DNA from: Thinopyrum elongatum
Taxonomy: Eukaryota; Streptophyta; Magnoliopsida; Poales; Poaceae
DNA length: 64,000 nucleotides
Direction of reading: 5' to 3'
NCBI GenBank assembly: GCA_011799875.1
Contig: CM022298.1
Coordinates: 57,997,015 to 58,061,014 of the forward strand
A program made the position numbers and the translations under genes. The notes beneath the pieces were generated by a model. That model made no database searches, had not been told where the DNA came from, and saw only the letters and a program-made list of their open reading frames with translations. Positions 34,015-44,365 of the stretch are shown here, one piece after another. How positions within the stretch are numbered: position 1 is the stretch's first letter; every line of letters starts with the position of its first letter.

Positions 34015-34450
34015 GCCGGTGCCGACGGCCAAACATATGCCGACGGCCACCGTCGGCCTACTCTTGAACATGCCGACAGCCGAAACAAGGCCGCGGCGTA
34101 GGGTGGCCGTCGGGCTATCCAGAGCTATGCCGACGGCGACCGTCGGCACAGGTAAGCCGTCGGCTTATCCCTAGCCTATGCCTACAGCAGCCGTCGGCAT
34201 ACATAGGCCGTCGGCATAGATGCGGGCCTAGCGGCCCCACTCGTGACGTGCGGCTAACGGCATCCGATCTATGCCGACGGCCTAGACGGGCGGCCGTCGG
34301 CACAGATGCGCGTGCCACGTCATCGATCCGAGGCGCACCGACCACCATCTATGCCGACGGCAGCCGTCGGCATAAATGCCACGTCATCGATCCGGGACGC
34401 GCCGTTCATCTTTCCCTGGCCTGGGCTATGCCGACGGCTTTGCCGTCGGC
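34015..34450. repeat. Left subterminal array of CACTA-2
   Basis: More than ten copies of GCCGACGGC / GCCGTCGGC in both orientations, often as facing pairs (for example ATGCCGACGGCAGCCGTCGG near 34352). These are the presumed transposase-binding sites. Confidence 0.85.
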
Positions 34451-34563
34451 ATAGTTTTTTTTCATTTATTATAGAATTTTTTTTGTTCTTTTACGTATTA
34501 TTATTTAATTTACTTACATGTAGCATATGTTAATATAAGCAAAAATACCATACTTTTCGAATC

Positions 34564-35580
34564 TATACGGAGGGGTGTGACCGCCCTCACGGACGGCGCC
34601 GCCGGCGGCGGCCGACACCTGGAGGGGGGAAACAGCCGCATCGGGTCTATACGGAGGGGACGTTGCTCCCAAGTGTTTATATGGGATGACCTACCACAAC
34701 CGTGTAGTGTGGTGGCATGTCTGAAGAGGCGGCACGCGTCTCCGGGGTGTGGCCCCCCTCACGGACGGCTCCGCCGCTGGCACTTGGAGGGGGGAAACGG
34801 ACGCGTTGGGTCTACACGGAGGGGATGTAGCTGTGGGTTTGGCCCGGATGTTGCTCCCAGGTGTCCCTCTGGGCTGACCTAACACAACCGGTGGAGAGGT
34901 CCACTGGTCAAAGCCCGTCCGTGGGAAGTCAAAGGGCTAGATCTCGTGGTCAACCGCTCCAGGGTTAGGCGGGACGGGGGCCCTGGGGGGTAGCAATGCC
35001 ACCGGAGCATCGCACCGGCCCCTCATACATGCGGGGTGGTGTTGTGGCATGTCTGAAGAGGCGGCACGCGTCTCCGGGGTGTGGCCCCCCTCACGGACGG
35101 CTCCGCCACCGGCACCTGGAGGGGAGAAACGGACGCATTGGGTCTACACGGAGGGGATGCAGCTGTGTGTTTGGCCCGGATGTTGCTCCCAGGTGTCCCT
35201 CTGGGCGACCTAACACAACCGGTGGAGGTCCACTGGTCAAAGCCCGTCCGTGGAAAGTCAAAGGGCTAGATCTCGTGGTCAACCGCTCCAGGGTTAGGCG
35301 GGACGGGGGGGGGGGGGGGTAGCAATGCCAGGAGCGTCGCACCGGCCCTATAAATGCGGGGTGGTGTGTGTGGCATGTCTGAAGAGGCGGCACGCGTCTC
35401 CGGGGTGTGGCCCCCCTCACGGACGGCTCCGCCGCCGGCACCTGGAGGGGGGAAACGGACGCGTTGGGTCTACACGGAGGGGATGTAGCTGTGGTTTGGC
35501 GCGGATGTTGCTCCCAGGTGTCCCTCTGGGCTGACCTAACACAACCGGTGGAGAGGTCCACTGGTCAAAGCCCATCCAGG
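34564..35580 (+). repeat. Tandem repeat of about 330 bp inside CACTA-2
   Basis: The word GGCATGTCTGAAGAGGCGGC begins copies at 34714, 35046 and 35372 (periods 332 and 326 bp). A partial copy precedes them from about 34564 and the last is incomplete. Each unit holds GGGTGTGGCCCCCCTCACGG, GGAAACGGACGC and CACTGGTCAAAGCC. Overlapping frames of about 60-156 codons on both strands are by-products of this GC-rich repeat. Confidence 0.88.
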
Positions 35581-35599
35581 GGAAGCCATGGCCGGTATC

Positions 35600-36394
35600 C
35601 GTGTTTCGATGGCTTGACACTCCTTCGGTCTCGTACACACGGCTTCGGGTACCAACCCGAGCCAGTTAGAGAGTACGGGGCGTTCGCAGCCTCCCTAGCC
35701 CGCCAGCATGCTGTAAGTACTTCCCCTTTATCTTCTTTCTCTCTAACTTCTCAGTTTATTTTCAGCATTGCTCATAGAAACAACCTAAATTTTGTAGGCA
35801 TATAAGGCTTGTCGAGCATAGGAATCTTGAGGTGGGGAGTACTTGCAAGAGTGAAGGCAAACGATGATTACAACCGTCAGATGATGACGGTTAGTTTTGC
35901 CCCTTAAAATCCATCTAAATTTTTGCACTTTCATTCCTTCTGACCTTCTAGTTTGCTTGTTTAACTAACATCCAGGCTATGTTGGCGTCTTGGAGTAACC
36001 GCACGGATCCACCACAAATGGGACCCCAACCACCACCTGCGGGAGAACCCCCACACGTGCCCACGTTCGATGAATGGGTGGCACTAGGCAGTGATAGTCC
36101 GGTTAGTACATTTGCCTAACTACTGACAAACTAGTTCTCGTTCATTCAACACTATCATATCATATTTACCGTTAGAATCTTCTCTCAAACATGTAGGGGA
36201 CCGGTGGCTCGACTCCTGCTTCGTCGACCCCACCAGTCACTCCGATCTGGCAGAGTGGTGCTGGTCTTGGCGGTGGCGGTTTTGGCGGAGGTGGTCTTGG
36301 CGGTGGTGGTTTTGGTGGTGGCGGTTTTGGCGGAGGTGGTCTTGGCGGTGGTGGTTTTGGCGGTGGTGGTTTTGGCGGCGGTGGTCTTGCTTGA
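35600..36394 (+). pseudogene. Exon remnants in CACTA-2 encoding a Gly-rich C-terminus
   Basis: Three spliced-looking pieces. An exon ends near 35711 with FGYQPEPVREYGAFAASLAR before GTAAGT. A second runs from a GCATAG acceptor near 35819 to about 35889 (ILRWGVLARVKANDDYNRQM). A third spans about 35975-36101 (MLASWSNRTDPPQMGPQPPP, then PTFDEWVALGSDSP). A last exon at 36197-36394 ends in alternating GFGGGGLGGGG repeats, LA and a TGA stop. Frames agree across the proposed GT-AG introns. The layout is like the C-terminal part of Ptta/En/Spm-type proteins found in plant CACTAs, but a captured host fragment cannot be excluded. There is no start or N-terminal part. Confidence 0.5.
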
Positions 36395-36679
36395 TGTCGA
36401 TGATGATGCCCGTGCATGTGGCCGTCGTGCCATACCTTTCATGTTCCTACTTGTTAGTTTCTTTAGATGACGATGATGATGTTCCATGTCTTGCACTACT
36501 TATGTTCACGAAGTTTCGCCGATGATGAACTTGAGTATGTTTAAATGATGACGATGATCTTGAGTATGTTTAGATGATGAACTGTCATATTTCTGCATAA
36601 TCCCATATTTTCTGGTTTGAAATGCTGTCAAAATGAATTGAAACGGAGAAAACAGGGAAAATAAAAAAAAACAGCACAG

Positions 36680-37115
36680 ATCTATGCCGACGGCAAAGCC
36701 GTCGGCATAGATATGCCCAGGACTGCCCAGTGGCTGCCACGCGGCAGGGGTATGCCGACGGCCAAGCCGTCGGCATATCCCTGCTGCCAGGAGCTCCCAG
36801 AGGCGGCCACGTGGCAGAGATATGGCCGTCGGCATATCTCTGCCACGTGGCCGCCCGTGGTTTGTCCGCGCGTTTGACGGCGCCATCCGTTGCCATCAGG
36901 TGAAAATCACTACCGACGGCGATGATATGCCGACGGCCGTACGGAAGCCGTCGGCATATGTGCCTATGCCGACAGCTTTTCTATGCCGACGGTCTGACAC
37001 ATCTACGCTGACGTAATCTATGCCGACGGGGATATGCCTACGGCTGCCGTCGGCATAGACCTAAGCCGACGGCAAGTGGCCTATGCCGACGGCCTGGGGC
37101 CGTCGACTTAGAGGG
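36680..37115. repeat. Right subterminal array of CACTA-2
   Basis: Mirror of the left array, with ATGCCGACGGCAAAGCCGTC and further GCCGACGGC / GCCGTCGGC copies in both directions up to the terminal TCCGGTAGTG. Confidence 0.85.
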
Positions 37116-37129
37116 CGAGTCCGGTAGTG

Positions 37130-37132
37130 GCA
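37130..37132. repeat. Right target-site duplication of CACTA-2 (GCA)
   Basis: GCA follows TCCGGTAGTG and is followed by CCGCTCTCTTTGTCTCCTAT, which matches unit 2 from 52133 onward. Confidence 0.9.
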
Positions 37133-37170
37133 CCGCTCTCTTTGTCTCCTATTTTAATACGTACATGACA

Positions 37171-37179
37171 CTATATATA
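37171..37179 (+). promoter_or_regulatory. TATA box of cysteine protease copy 1
   Basis: CTATATATA, 108 bp upstream of the ATG at 37287. It sits in the same position as the CTATATATA of copy 2 (52167-52175). Confidence 0.7.
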
Positions 37180-37390
37180 CCACCAAGTCCCATCCAACAA
37201 ACCAGACCAAAGTACGGAGACTTGCCATATCCTAGGTTGCATCTGCCTCTGCAGTACTGACATTGCAGTTCGGTGCCTATCCGGAGATGGCCATCCACAA
37301 GGCTTCGCTTCTTGCCATCCTCAGTTGCATCTGCCTCTGTGGTACTGTCATTGCAGCTCGTGAGCTGAACGATGACTTGTTGATGGTGGC

Positions 37391-37395
37391 GAAGC
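37391..37395. repeat. Left target-site duplication of solo LTR-c (GAAGC)
   Basis: GAAGC before TGTAGGGTAACG. It matches 39561-39565, and copy 2 has a single GAAGC at the same codon. Confidence 0.97.
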
Positions 37396-39560
37396 TGTAG
37401 GGTAACGCAGCAGAAAACAAAAAATTTCCGACCTACGCACCAGCCCAGGACCACTATGGAGACTGCATACAAGGTTTGATCATTTTCGTTACCGACTCGA
37501 AGCGCAGCGGAAGTAGAGTCGATGACGATCGGCGGTGCAGATCCCCGCAGCTAGGATTTACAACCTCCCAACCGCGAGGATGTATACCCTCGTCTTCCCT
37601 TCGGACAGCCCTCCGGGAGGCGGTCGAACAGTCCCCCAGACGATGTCGTGGACAGCCCTTCGGGAGGACCTTCGAAACTCGAACGGTCACTCGGACAGCC
37701 CTTCGGGAGGACTCACAGAACTCGGACCGTCACTTGGACAGCCCTTCGGGAGGCACTCTCGAACAGCCCCTCGGGCACTAAGATCGAAACTACGACCTCT
37801 CTACAGAGTTGCACACATACGGTGTCATCTATCCGGCAGGGCTTCGCCGTCCAGAACTAGTTCCCACCGGAACCCAGACAGCCTTTCGGCTCTACGAAAC
37901 TCTTTTCGTGGGAGGGAGAGAGAAGCCAGATCATTGCAATGGCATGTATGTGAGTAGGGATGAGTGTGGAGGGCTGCCCCTCCACCTCTATTTATAGGAT
38001 AGCCAAGGGGTAAAGATGTCATACAAAAAAAACTCCAAAGTACCCCCACTTTATGCCTTTCCACAAAAGAATAAAGATAAAAGGGGTGCCATGTGGAGCT
38101 CCACCATGCTTGGCCGGCCACACCCTTGGGGGACCCCCCAAGGGGGCTTCCTTAGTGCCTAAGGCATTCTAGAAGCCTTTTGGGAAATTCCCAAAAGGTG
38201 CTTTCCATAAAATTCCCAAAAAGCACTTTCACTATTCACGACGACATTTTTCAGCGTCCGTTCGAACTGAAAATATTTATGTGGGCTTAGAACATTTCCA
38301 GTACCCACTAAAATAATTTTCAATGCGTTCTGGAACAATTTCAGTTTAGTGATTTCATCTGCGAAAAGCATCTGAAGCGGTTCCGGCAGCCCCGGAACAT
38401 TTCCGGTTTTTCTTCCAGAAAATTCCCAGAAGTTTCCAGAATGATTCTGGCATCCTTCAAGAATTATCAGCCATGTGCCGAAACCATTTTGACTTAATGG
38501 TATCCCCTGAAACAACTTTTCAGTTTCACCGGAACTCATCCGGTGACCTCTCTCTGCGGAACTTTTCCGCTGTCCGAAACTTTTCGGTGTCCGAAACTTT
38601 TTCGGTGATTTTCTCTCAGACTCCCTGTCTAGTATTCAGCAGATAGATGACCCTTAAGCGTGTGACCCTATAGGTTCGGTGAAGTATAGACATGACCTGG
38701 AACCCCTTCCGATCAATGATCAACATCGGAGCCGTGGACACCCATATTGACCCCTATACCCACACGAATGAATATTCGAGTGAACCTCCAGTTGCCGTGT
38801 GCTATCCCTGTTGCTTCGCGATATGTTACAAATACCCGAGGTGAGACATGTAGGCATTCCCGTGGATCAACAACTTGTCCACTATGCTAGTTACCTCGTT
38901 ACCGGTATTGTTCTCTTTTCTCGTTACCGTGTTCCGGCATCCCCGTGATCAAATCACATAGTGTCTGGCCAGACGATGATGGATACCGTAACACCGAGAG
39001 GGCCCAAAGATATCTCTCCATCGTCGGAGGAGCAAATCCCAATCTTGAGCTATCAAGTTACTTGACATACTTTCCCATGAACCCGTAAGCCGTCGTAATA
39101 GCCACCCATTTACGGATGACGTTTAACAAACCCCAAAGTTCATGAAGCAAGCATGAAGAAACTCGATACTCTCATGGTCTAAGGAATCATGCAAACGTTA
39201 ACCATCTCTTTGTTATTAACCATTTAACTTGTGACGAATGTATCTCATAGCATAACATCAATTCGGGTCGATTCAACACAAATGTTCTGCTAACATTTGT
39301 GCCCTCAAAGTTGCTGGCATAGACATGCCCATGATCAGGAAAACAGAACCATCATGCAACACTTGAGCTAGTCTTAGAGGCCAGACTAGGAATACATTTT
39401 ACTGTTTATTATTCCACACATGCTTATGAGTCTTCCTCCGAGCCTCGTTTTATTTGCAGACTCGAGAACCATAGCAGTTATAGCATGGAACAGAAACCTA
39501 ATTATGAACAGGGAGATATTCAATAACATTTATTATTGCCTCTAGGGCATATCTCCTACA
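37396..39560 (-). mobile_element. Solo LTR (LTR-c) of a Copia-like element in protease exon 1
   Basis: On the plus strand it begins TGTAGGGTAACGCAGCAGAA and ends GGGCATATCTCCTACA, the reverse complement of LTR-b. The length is 2165 bp. A perfect 5-bp duplication GAAGC on both sides shows insertion by an integrase and later loss of the internal region by LTR-LTR recombination. It contains the same minisatellite (37590-37760) as the other copies. Its internal frames (for example 37454-37957) are antisense or repeat by-products. Confidence 0.97.
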
Positions 39561-39565
39561 GAAGC
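39561..39565. repeat. Right target-site duplication of solo LTR-c (GAAGC)
   Basis: GAAGC directly after CTCCTACA. The gene sequence resumes with ATGAGAACTGGATGGCTCAG. Confidence 0.97.
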
Positions 39566-40562
39566 ATGAGAACTGGATGGCTCAGTACGGCCGTGTGTAC
39601 AAGGACACCACTGAGAAGGCACGACGGTTCGATGTTTTCAAAGCCAATGTTGAGTTCATTGAAATGTTCAATGCCCAGAATCACAAGTTCTGGCTCGGCG
39701 TCAACCAATTCGCTGATATCACCAATAATGAATTCAAGACAACCAACACAAACAAGGGGTTCAAAGCAAACTCCATCAGAGTTCTTTCTTTCGGGTTCAG
39801 GTATGAGAATTTGAGTCTTGATGCCCTTCCAACAACGATGGACTGGAGAGCCTAGGGAGCCGTCACTCCTGTCAAGGATCAAGGCCAATGTGGTAAGTCA
39901 AAAAACATTGTGATGCATTGCATATTTGTGGTAATATTTTCTAGTATAACACTATAACAACACAATTATTTCTAGGCTGCTGTTGGGCGTTTTCTGCTAT
40001 TGCCGAGATAGAGGGCATTGTAAAACTGAAAACCAGGAAGTTGATCTCACTGTCGGAGCAAGAGTTGGTTGACTGTGATGTTCATGGTGAAGATCAAGGT
40101 TGCGAGGGAGGACTCATGGATGATGCCTTCAAATTCATTATCAAGAATGGAGGTCCGACCATGGAGTCCAGCTACCCATATACTGCAGCTGACGGCAAGT
40201 GCAAGGCTGGATCCAACAGTGCCGCAACCATCACTGGCTTTGAGGATGTGCCTGCCAACAACGAGGGCGCCCTTATGAAGGCGGTGGCAAACCAACCGGT
40301 GTCTGTAGCTGTGGATGGAGGAGACATGACGTTCCAATTCTACTCTGGTGGGGTGATGACTGGGTCCTGCGGCACTGACTTGGACCATGGAATTGCAGCC
40401 ATTGGATATGGAAAGACTAGTGATGGCACAAGCTATTGGTTGATGAAGAATTCATGGGGCACAACTTGGGGCGAAGATGGGTACTTGAGAATGGAGAAAG
40501 ACATTGCAGAAAAGAAGGGCATGTGTGGTCTTGCCATGGAGCCTTCTTACCCCACAAAATAG

Positions 40563-41248
40563 GATGATCGTCAAATGCAACCTAATCATGCATATGCACA
40601 GTTCTCAAATAACTAAGGTCCTCATACCCTATGTATTACGATAATGTATCTTATGTGCATACATTGCTGTACTTTGTATATTAATACCATATGTGATATA
40701 TTGTATGAGAAAATTTGATTAAGAATTATGTTGGTACATATTCCATGAAGCTTTGAAATGTCTACAACATTTGACTATGTTAAGAGTAAACTCTAAAGGT
40801 TATTTTCATATATATATATGGTTTTTATATAGTGTCATTGGGTATTTATTGGAATGTGCAACTGGACAACGGCTGAGTTTTACTATCCCTTACATAAGGG
40901 AACAAATGGAGTATATCTTAGGGGAAAAGAAAATTTGTCATTGGTGCACCGTGTATTTCTCAACCGTGATATTTTTTAGTGTATTCTCTCGTGTCAAGTT
41001 ACTGTATGAGTGTGCTTTTCTAAGCTTGCACAAAACTAGACAAATCCTAACTCTCCATGACCATAGATCAACACGATGATGAGGTATAGTCAATTCAGGT
41101 ATCGCCATATATAAGCCGGATTCTTATAAAGGCGACCTATACAAGAAGCTTTAACTTTGTACCCGACTTCTTGATGATATTGTATTGTATAGTAAAGAGG
41201 AAGAATACTATCAACACATGTACGTTGAATCAGACAATCAGTGATGAA
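40563..41248 (+). other. 3' flank of protease copy 1
   Basis: Homologous to 53387-54100 downstream of copy 2 (CTCAAATAACTAAGGTCCTC, GAAAATTTGATTAAGAATTA, AGAGTAAACTCTAAAGG). It should contain the 3' untranslated region and poly-A signals. No separate gene seen. Confidence 0.7.
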
Positions 41249-42160
41249 TTACAGTTTCACTACAAACATACCTGGATAACTGCATCCAAATTGAACTCCA
41301 TTAATACTTGGATGCACCCATTTCTTATCTGAATTCCCTCCTTCCTGCATTGCCTCATCTGCCTTCTTCATCCACTTTGCAACATTTGTATGGCACTTCT
41401 CATTTTTCTCCTCATCCATCACCATCAAGATGCACATCTCCATCCCCCCCTCTCAATGGGCCTTTCTCATTGGCATGCATCTGTATGTTGATCTCACAAG
41501 CGCTCTCCGTAGACTTTGATGTGGTTGACTGGTCCGTGGACCATGGCATTGCCACCATCAGCACGCTGGACACCAAGGCACAATTAATCCCTTCTCGCAT
41601 CTGTCACGGAATTATTCAGATGCTAGCACAATGCCCTTGGCTTAATTACGAGATTGTCCAAAGATGTTGATGTCTTGTGGCTGTTATGTGAGTCGTGATT
41701 AAAAAGAGAGAGAAAATATAGCTAAAGCTCATCCTTCAGTCGTTGGATAATCTTAAGCGACCATAGTGCATTATTTGCAAGATTAATAGTGATATAACAT
41801 TCTGAATTTTGAAACATAGGAAAATGAGCATGCATGAATAAGTTGAATGCACAAGATTGTGAATAAAATAGGATAACAACGCTATCGCCACGTTAGAGTT
41901 AGAATTGCAAGTATAAGCACATAGAAAAGATCTTTATTTATTTGTATGGTGCCACATGTGGATAGAAAATATAACGAAAGCTCATTACTAGTCTCACATG
42001 TGGATAGAAATGTATTTATTTATTTGTATGGTCTCATATATGAAATCATCACCAACTCCAACATTTTTAAGTGCCTAGAAAAGATCTTTGTGCCTCACTG
42101 AACCTCACAATCGAGAGAAAAGGCTTGCCAGAATTGCAGAGCCCATTTCCAAGCTCGACA
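41249..42160 (-). pseudogene. UDP-glycosyltransferase fragments, unit 1, minus strand
   Basis: Decayed pieces of a family 1 UGT read on the minus strand. 42145-42111 gives GNGLCNSGKPFL. 41600-41440 gives VLMVAMPWSTDQSTTSKSTE and MHANEKG, the region after the PSPG box. 41440-41249 gives KWMKKADEAMQEGGNSDKKW near the C-terminus. The PSPG box itself (WCPQ to HCGWNS) is missing here. The order agrees with one gene broken by deletions and frameshifts. It corresponds to the better-preserved minus-strand fragment at 54456-55200 in unit 2. Confidence 0.8.
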
Positions 42161-42189
42161 AGCTCGCCGGCATCAAAGTTGTAGATCAT

Positions 42190-43450
42190 CCATAGGCGCC
42201 ATTGTCGGGCCGGTGCCGCTGCCGCTCGTGGATGGGAGTGCGTTGCAGTGGAGGCTCGGCGTCGAGTTCGTCACGGCGCCGGAGTCCCCGCTGGACGAGG
42301 CGGACCACATGGTCGTCAACTCCTTCCGCTACCTCGAGCCAAATGTGAGCAGTGAGCACCACGTCTTTATAGGTTTAATTAGCTGAACGTAATCTTGCCA
42401 AACAAACATAGAACCGTGACTTTTGACCAGAACAGGAAATTTTGACATGTTATGAAACAAAAAAAAAATATTTTACGTCTTAGGATACTCAAATGGATTA
42501 CAAATGTTGTAAAATTCAAATGTAAATGTACTGTTCTAGCGTGCACCATTGTGCGCAGAGTCATATAACGGCTTTCTTATTGAGGCGGTAGATTACATGG
42601 AAACAAAATGGCGTGCAAACACAATTGCCCCGACATTGCCGTCATTCTACCTAGACGACGATCATCTGCCATCGAACAAGACCTATGGTTTCGACCTCGC
42701 GTCTTAGTGCTCTGCATGGCATGGCTCGACAAGCAGGCTCCTTGCTCTGTGCTCCTCACATCCTACGACACAACCACCATCCTCGAAACTATTCAATTGG
42801 AAGAGCTATGTCATGGATTATGCAGCTCTCAACAACCTTTCCTCGGGAGTTGAGGTCCAACGACCAACGAGGCAGATAAGTTGTCCCAAGAACCACCTGA
42901 CAAATGCAACATCATTTGAAATGCAACCACGAGACTAACTGTTCCTTTTTGCCCTCAGCTTCAGGTGTTGACTCATAGGTCCACAGGTATGAAATGAACT
43001 CATTTCTGCACTTGTAGCAAGACGGCTCACAATTGCAGTGAAATGTGACAAATGAATACAAATTAAGCTTACAATCATGTTGATTTCAGGTTGTTTCTTG
43101 AGGCATTGTGAATGGAACTCGACGGACCAAGGAATTTTCACCGGCGCACCCATGATCAAAATGCCACAATGGGTGGACCAACCAACCATCGCAAAGTATG
43201 TGGACAGCGTGAGGGACCAGCCTGCATGCGCGTCGAGATGAAAAGGGCTTGGTGAGAAGGGAAGATGTGGAGAGGTGATGGGTGGGAGGAGCACAAGAGG
43301 AATGTTTCTATGTGGACGCAGAAGGCAGAAGTCCAAAGAGGCTATGTCTGAAGGAGGGAGCTCAGACAAGAATATTGCAGATTTTGCAGCCAAGTCTTTA
43401 TCGGACCAAAAAAAACAATTAGAGAGATTTTCCCAAGTTCCTTTGCCTAG
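42190..43450 (+). pseudogene. UDP-glycosyltransferase pseudogene, unit 1, plus strand
   Basis: Exon 1 fragment at 42200-42350 reads IVGPVPLPLVDGSALQWRLG and ADHMVVNSFRYLEPN, the N-terminal half of a plant family 1 UGT. An intron-like stretch (42350-42580) follows. Exon 2 at about 42585-42900 reads SFYLDDDHLPSNKTYGFDL, then CMAWLDKQAPCSVLLTSY and LETIQLEEL. 43085-43400 gives WNSTDQGIFTGAPMIKMPQW and DQPTIAKYVDSV, the end of the PSPG box and beyond, then KGLVRREDVER and the C-terminal SEGGSSDKNIADFAAKS. Stops and frameshifts are frequent and the WCPQ/HCGW part is damaged, so no enzyme is made. UGTs move glucose from UDP-glucose to small acceptors; the acceptor cannot be inferred. Confidence 0.85.
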
Positions 43451-43489
43451 ACTGAAAGTTTTGAGTCCCTTGTTGTTAAATCAATCTGC

Positions 43490-44365
43490 ATAATAAAATT
43501 GAGCGGTAGCTGAAAACTAGTTGTAAAATCGAGTTACCTTTGTTGTAAAATCAAACAGTAAGCTACTTGTTGGAGATCGGAAGGAGCAAAATAAGATCTG
43601 ATTCAGTCTACTCCTGCTAACAGAGCATATATGCACATGAATAAGAGCACACGTTGTATATGCAGGCAGAATGTAATGTGAAATTTACAGATCACATCAA
43701 AGGATTCATACACAAAGTAATGGATCCTTGGGGACAAAAAAATTTACACATCACATCGGTCCGCTTCTTCTTTGCCGAGTCGAGAAGCAATGCAATGTGA
43801 AATCACAGATCAACGAATATTTCTAACCGAATGATAAAAGAGATAAGACTGCCACAGGTAACAACATATTTATAAGAACTGCTATAATCAAATAAGATTG
43901 ACAAGCTCAATGAGATATGCAGGCAAAATGCCTGAAATGAAATGGTACATGCTGCTGTATTAAGCCATATTGATCAAAGATATTTAGCCATGCATTGCGA
44001 AGGTATATATCTGATCATAACAATGCATGCCTAAAGACAATTGGAATGTTTTGTTGATAATTGATCTGCATGACAATCAGGACAACAGGATGCACAAAAG
44101 GCAGTTGAAACATGTTGCTGCTGCACTCAAAATGTTGCAAGGAGCATATACTGTGGGAAACTGATGATACAGGTTACACGGCAAGCAAACTATCATCAGT
44201 GCATAGTATTTCTGATTTTCCAACCAAACATCGGACCACGAATTTAACACAAAGTCTGAAATATGATAGTAATACCACCAAAGTCAGGACACAGGTAGCA
44301 AAAGAAGCAGATACCGGACATGCTTCATAGCTCACATCCGAAAAACTTCCATTGCTCCACAGATA
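43490..44365. other. Intergenic, nothing recognised
   Basis: AT-rich sequence between the UGT pseudogene and the FBD/LRR gene stop. Homology with unit 2 ends at about 43490 (GAGTCCCTTGTTGTTAAATC). The right part should contain the 3' untranslated region of the minus-strand gene at 44366-47758. Confidence 0.5.

Larger units (their letters stand above)
33999..37129. mobile_element. Non-autonomous CACTA element, CACTA-2 (3131 bp)
   Basis: The ends are CACTACCGGA and TCCGGTAGTG (10-bp inverted repeats) with GCA duplications on both sides. Subterminal arrays of TATGCCGACGGC / GCCGTCGGCATA lie at 34015-34450 and 36680-37115. They differ from the CCCGGTT boxes of CACTA-1, so this is a different family. 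The interior has a 330-bp tandem repeat (34564-35580) and an exon-intron remnant ending in a Gly-rich tail (35600-36390), but no TNP2 transposase. The element sits 42 bp upstream of the TATA box of the unit 1 protease copy. Confidence 0.93.
37287..40562 (+). pseudogene. SAG39-like papain-family cysteine protease, copy 1 (disrupted)
   Basis: Paralogue of the intact gene at 52281-53386. Pieces: exon 1 start 37287-37395 (signal peptide, [20 protein letters not shown]); a 2165-bp solo LTR with duplicated GAAGC; exon 1 rest 39566-39892; intron 39893-39975 (GT-AG); exon 2 39976-40562. With LTR and duplication removed, both exons have exactly the lengths of copy 2 (436 and 587 bp). A TAG at 39853-39855 replaces the Lys codon in the DWRAKGAV region just after the propeptide. 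The catalytic Cys box (CCWAFS), His ([11 protein letters not shown]) and Asn ([10 protein letters not shown]) are otherwise kept, so decay is recent. The upstream promoter is also split by CACTA-2. No functional product is expected. Confidence 0.95.

Noticed and set aside
34577..35561. Repeated plus- and minus-strand frames in CACTA-2
   Set aside because: All derive from the 330-bp GC-rich tandem repeat; frames differ between units.
36172..36470. Pro-rich and Thr/Lys-rich minus-strand frames
   Set aside because: Antisense to the Gly-rich exon; a simple GGTGGTGGT-type repeat opens several frames.
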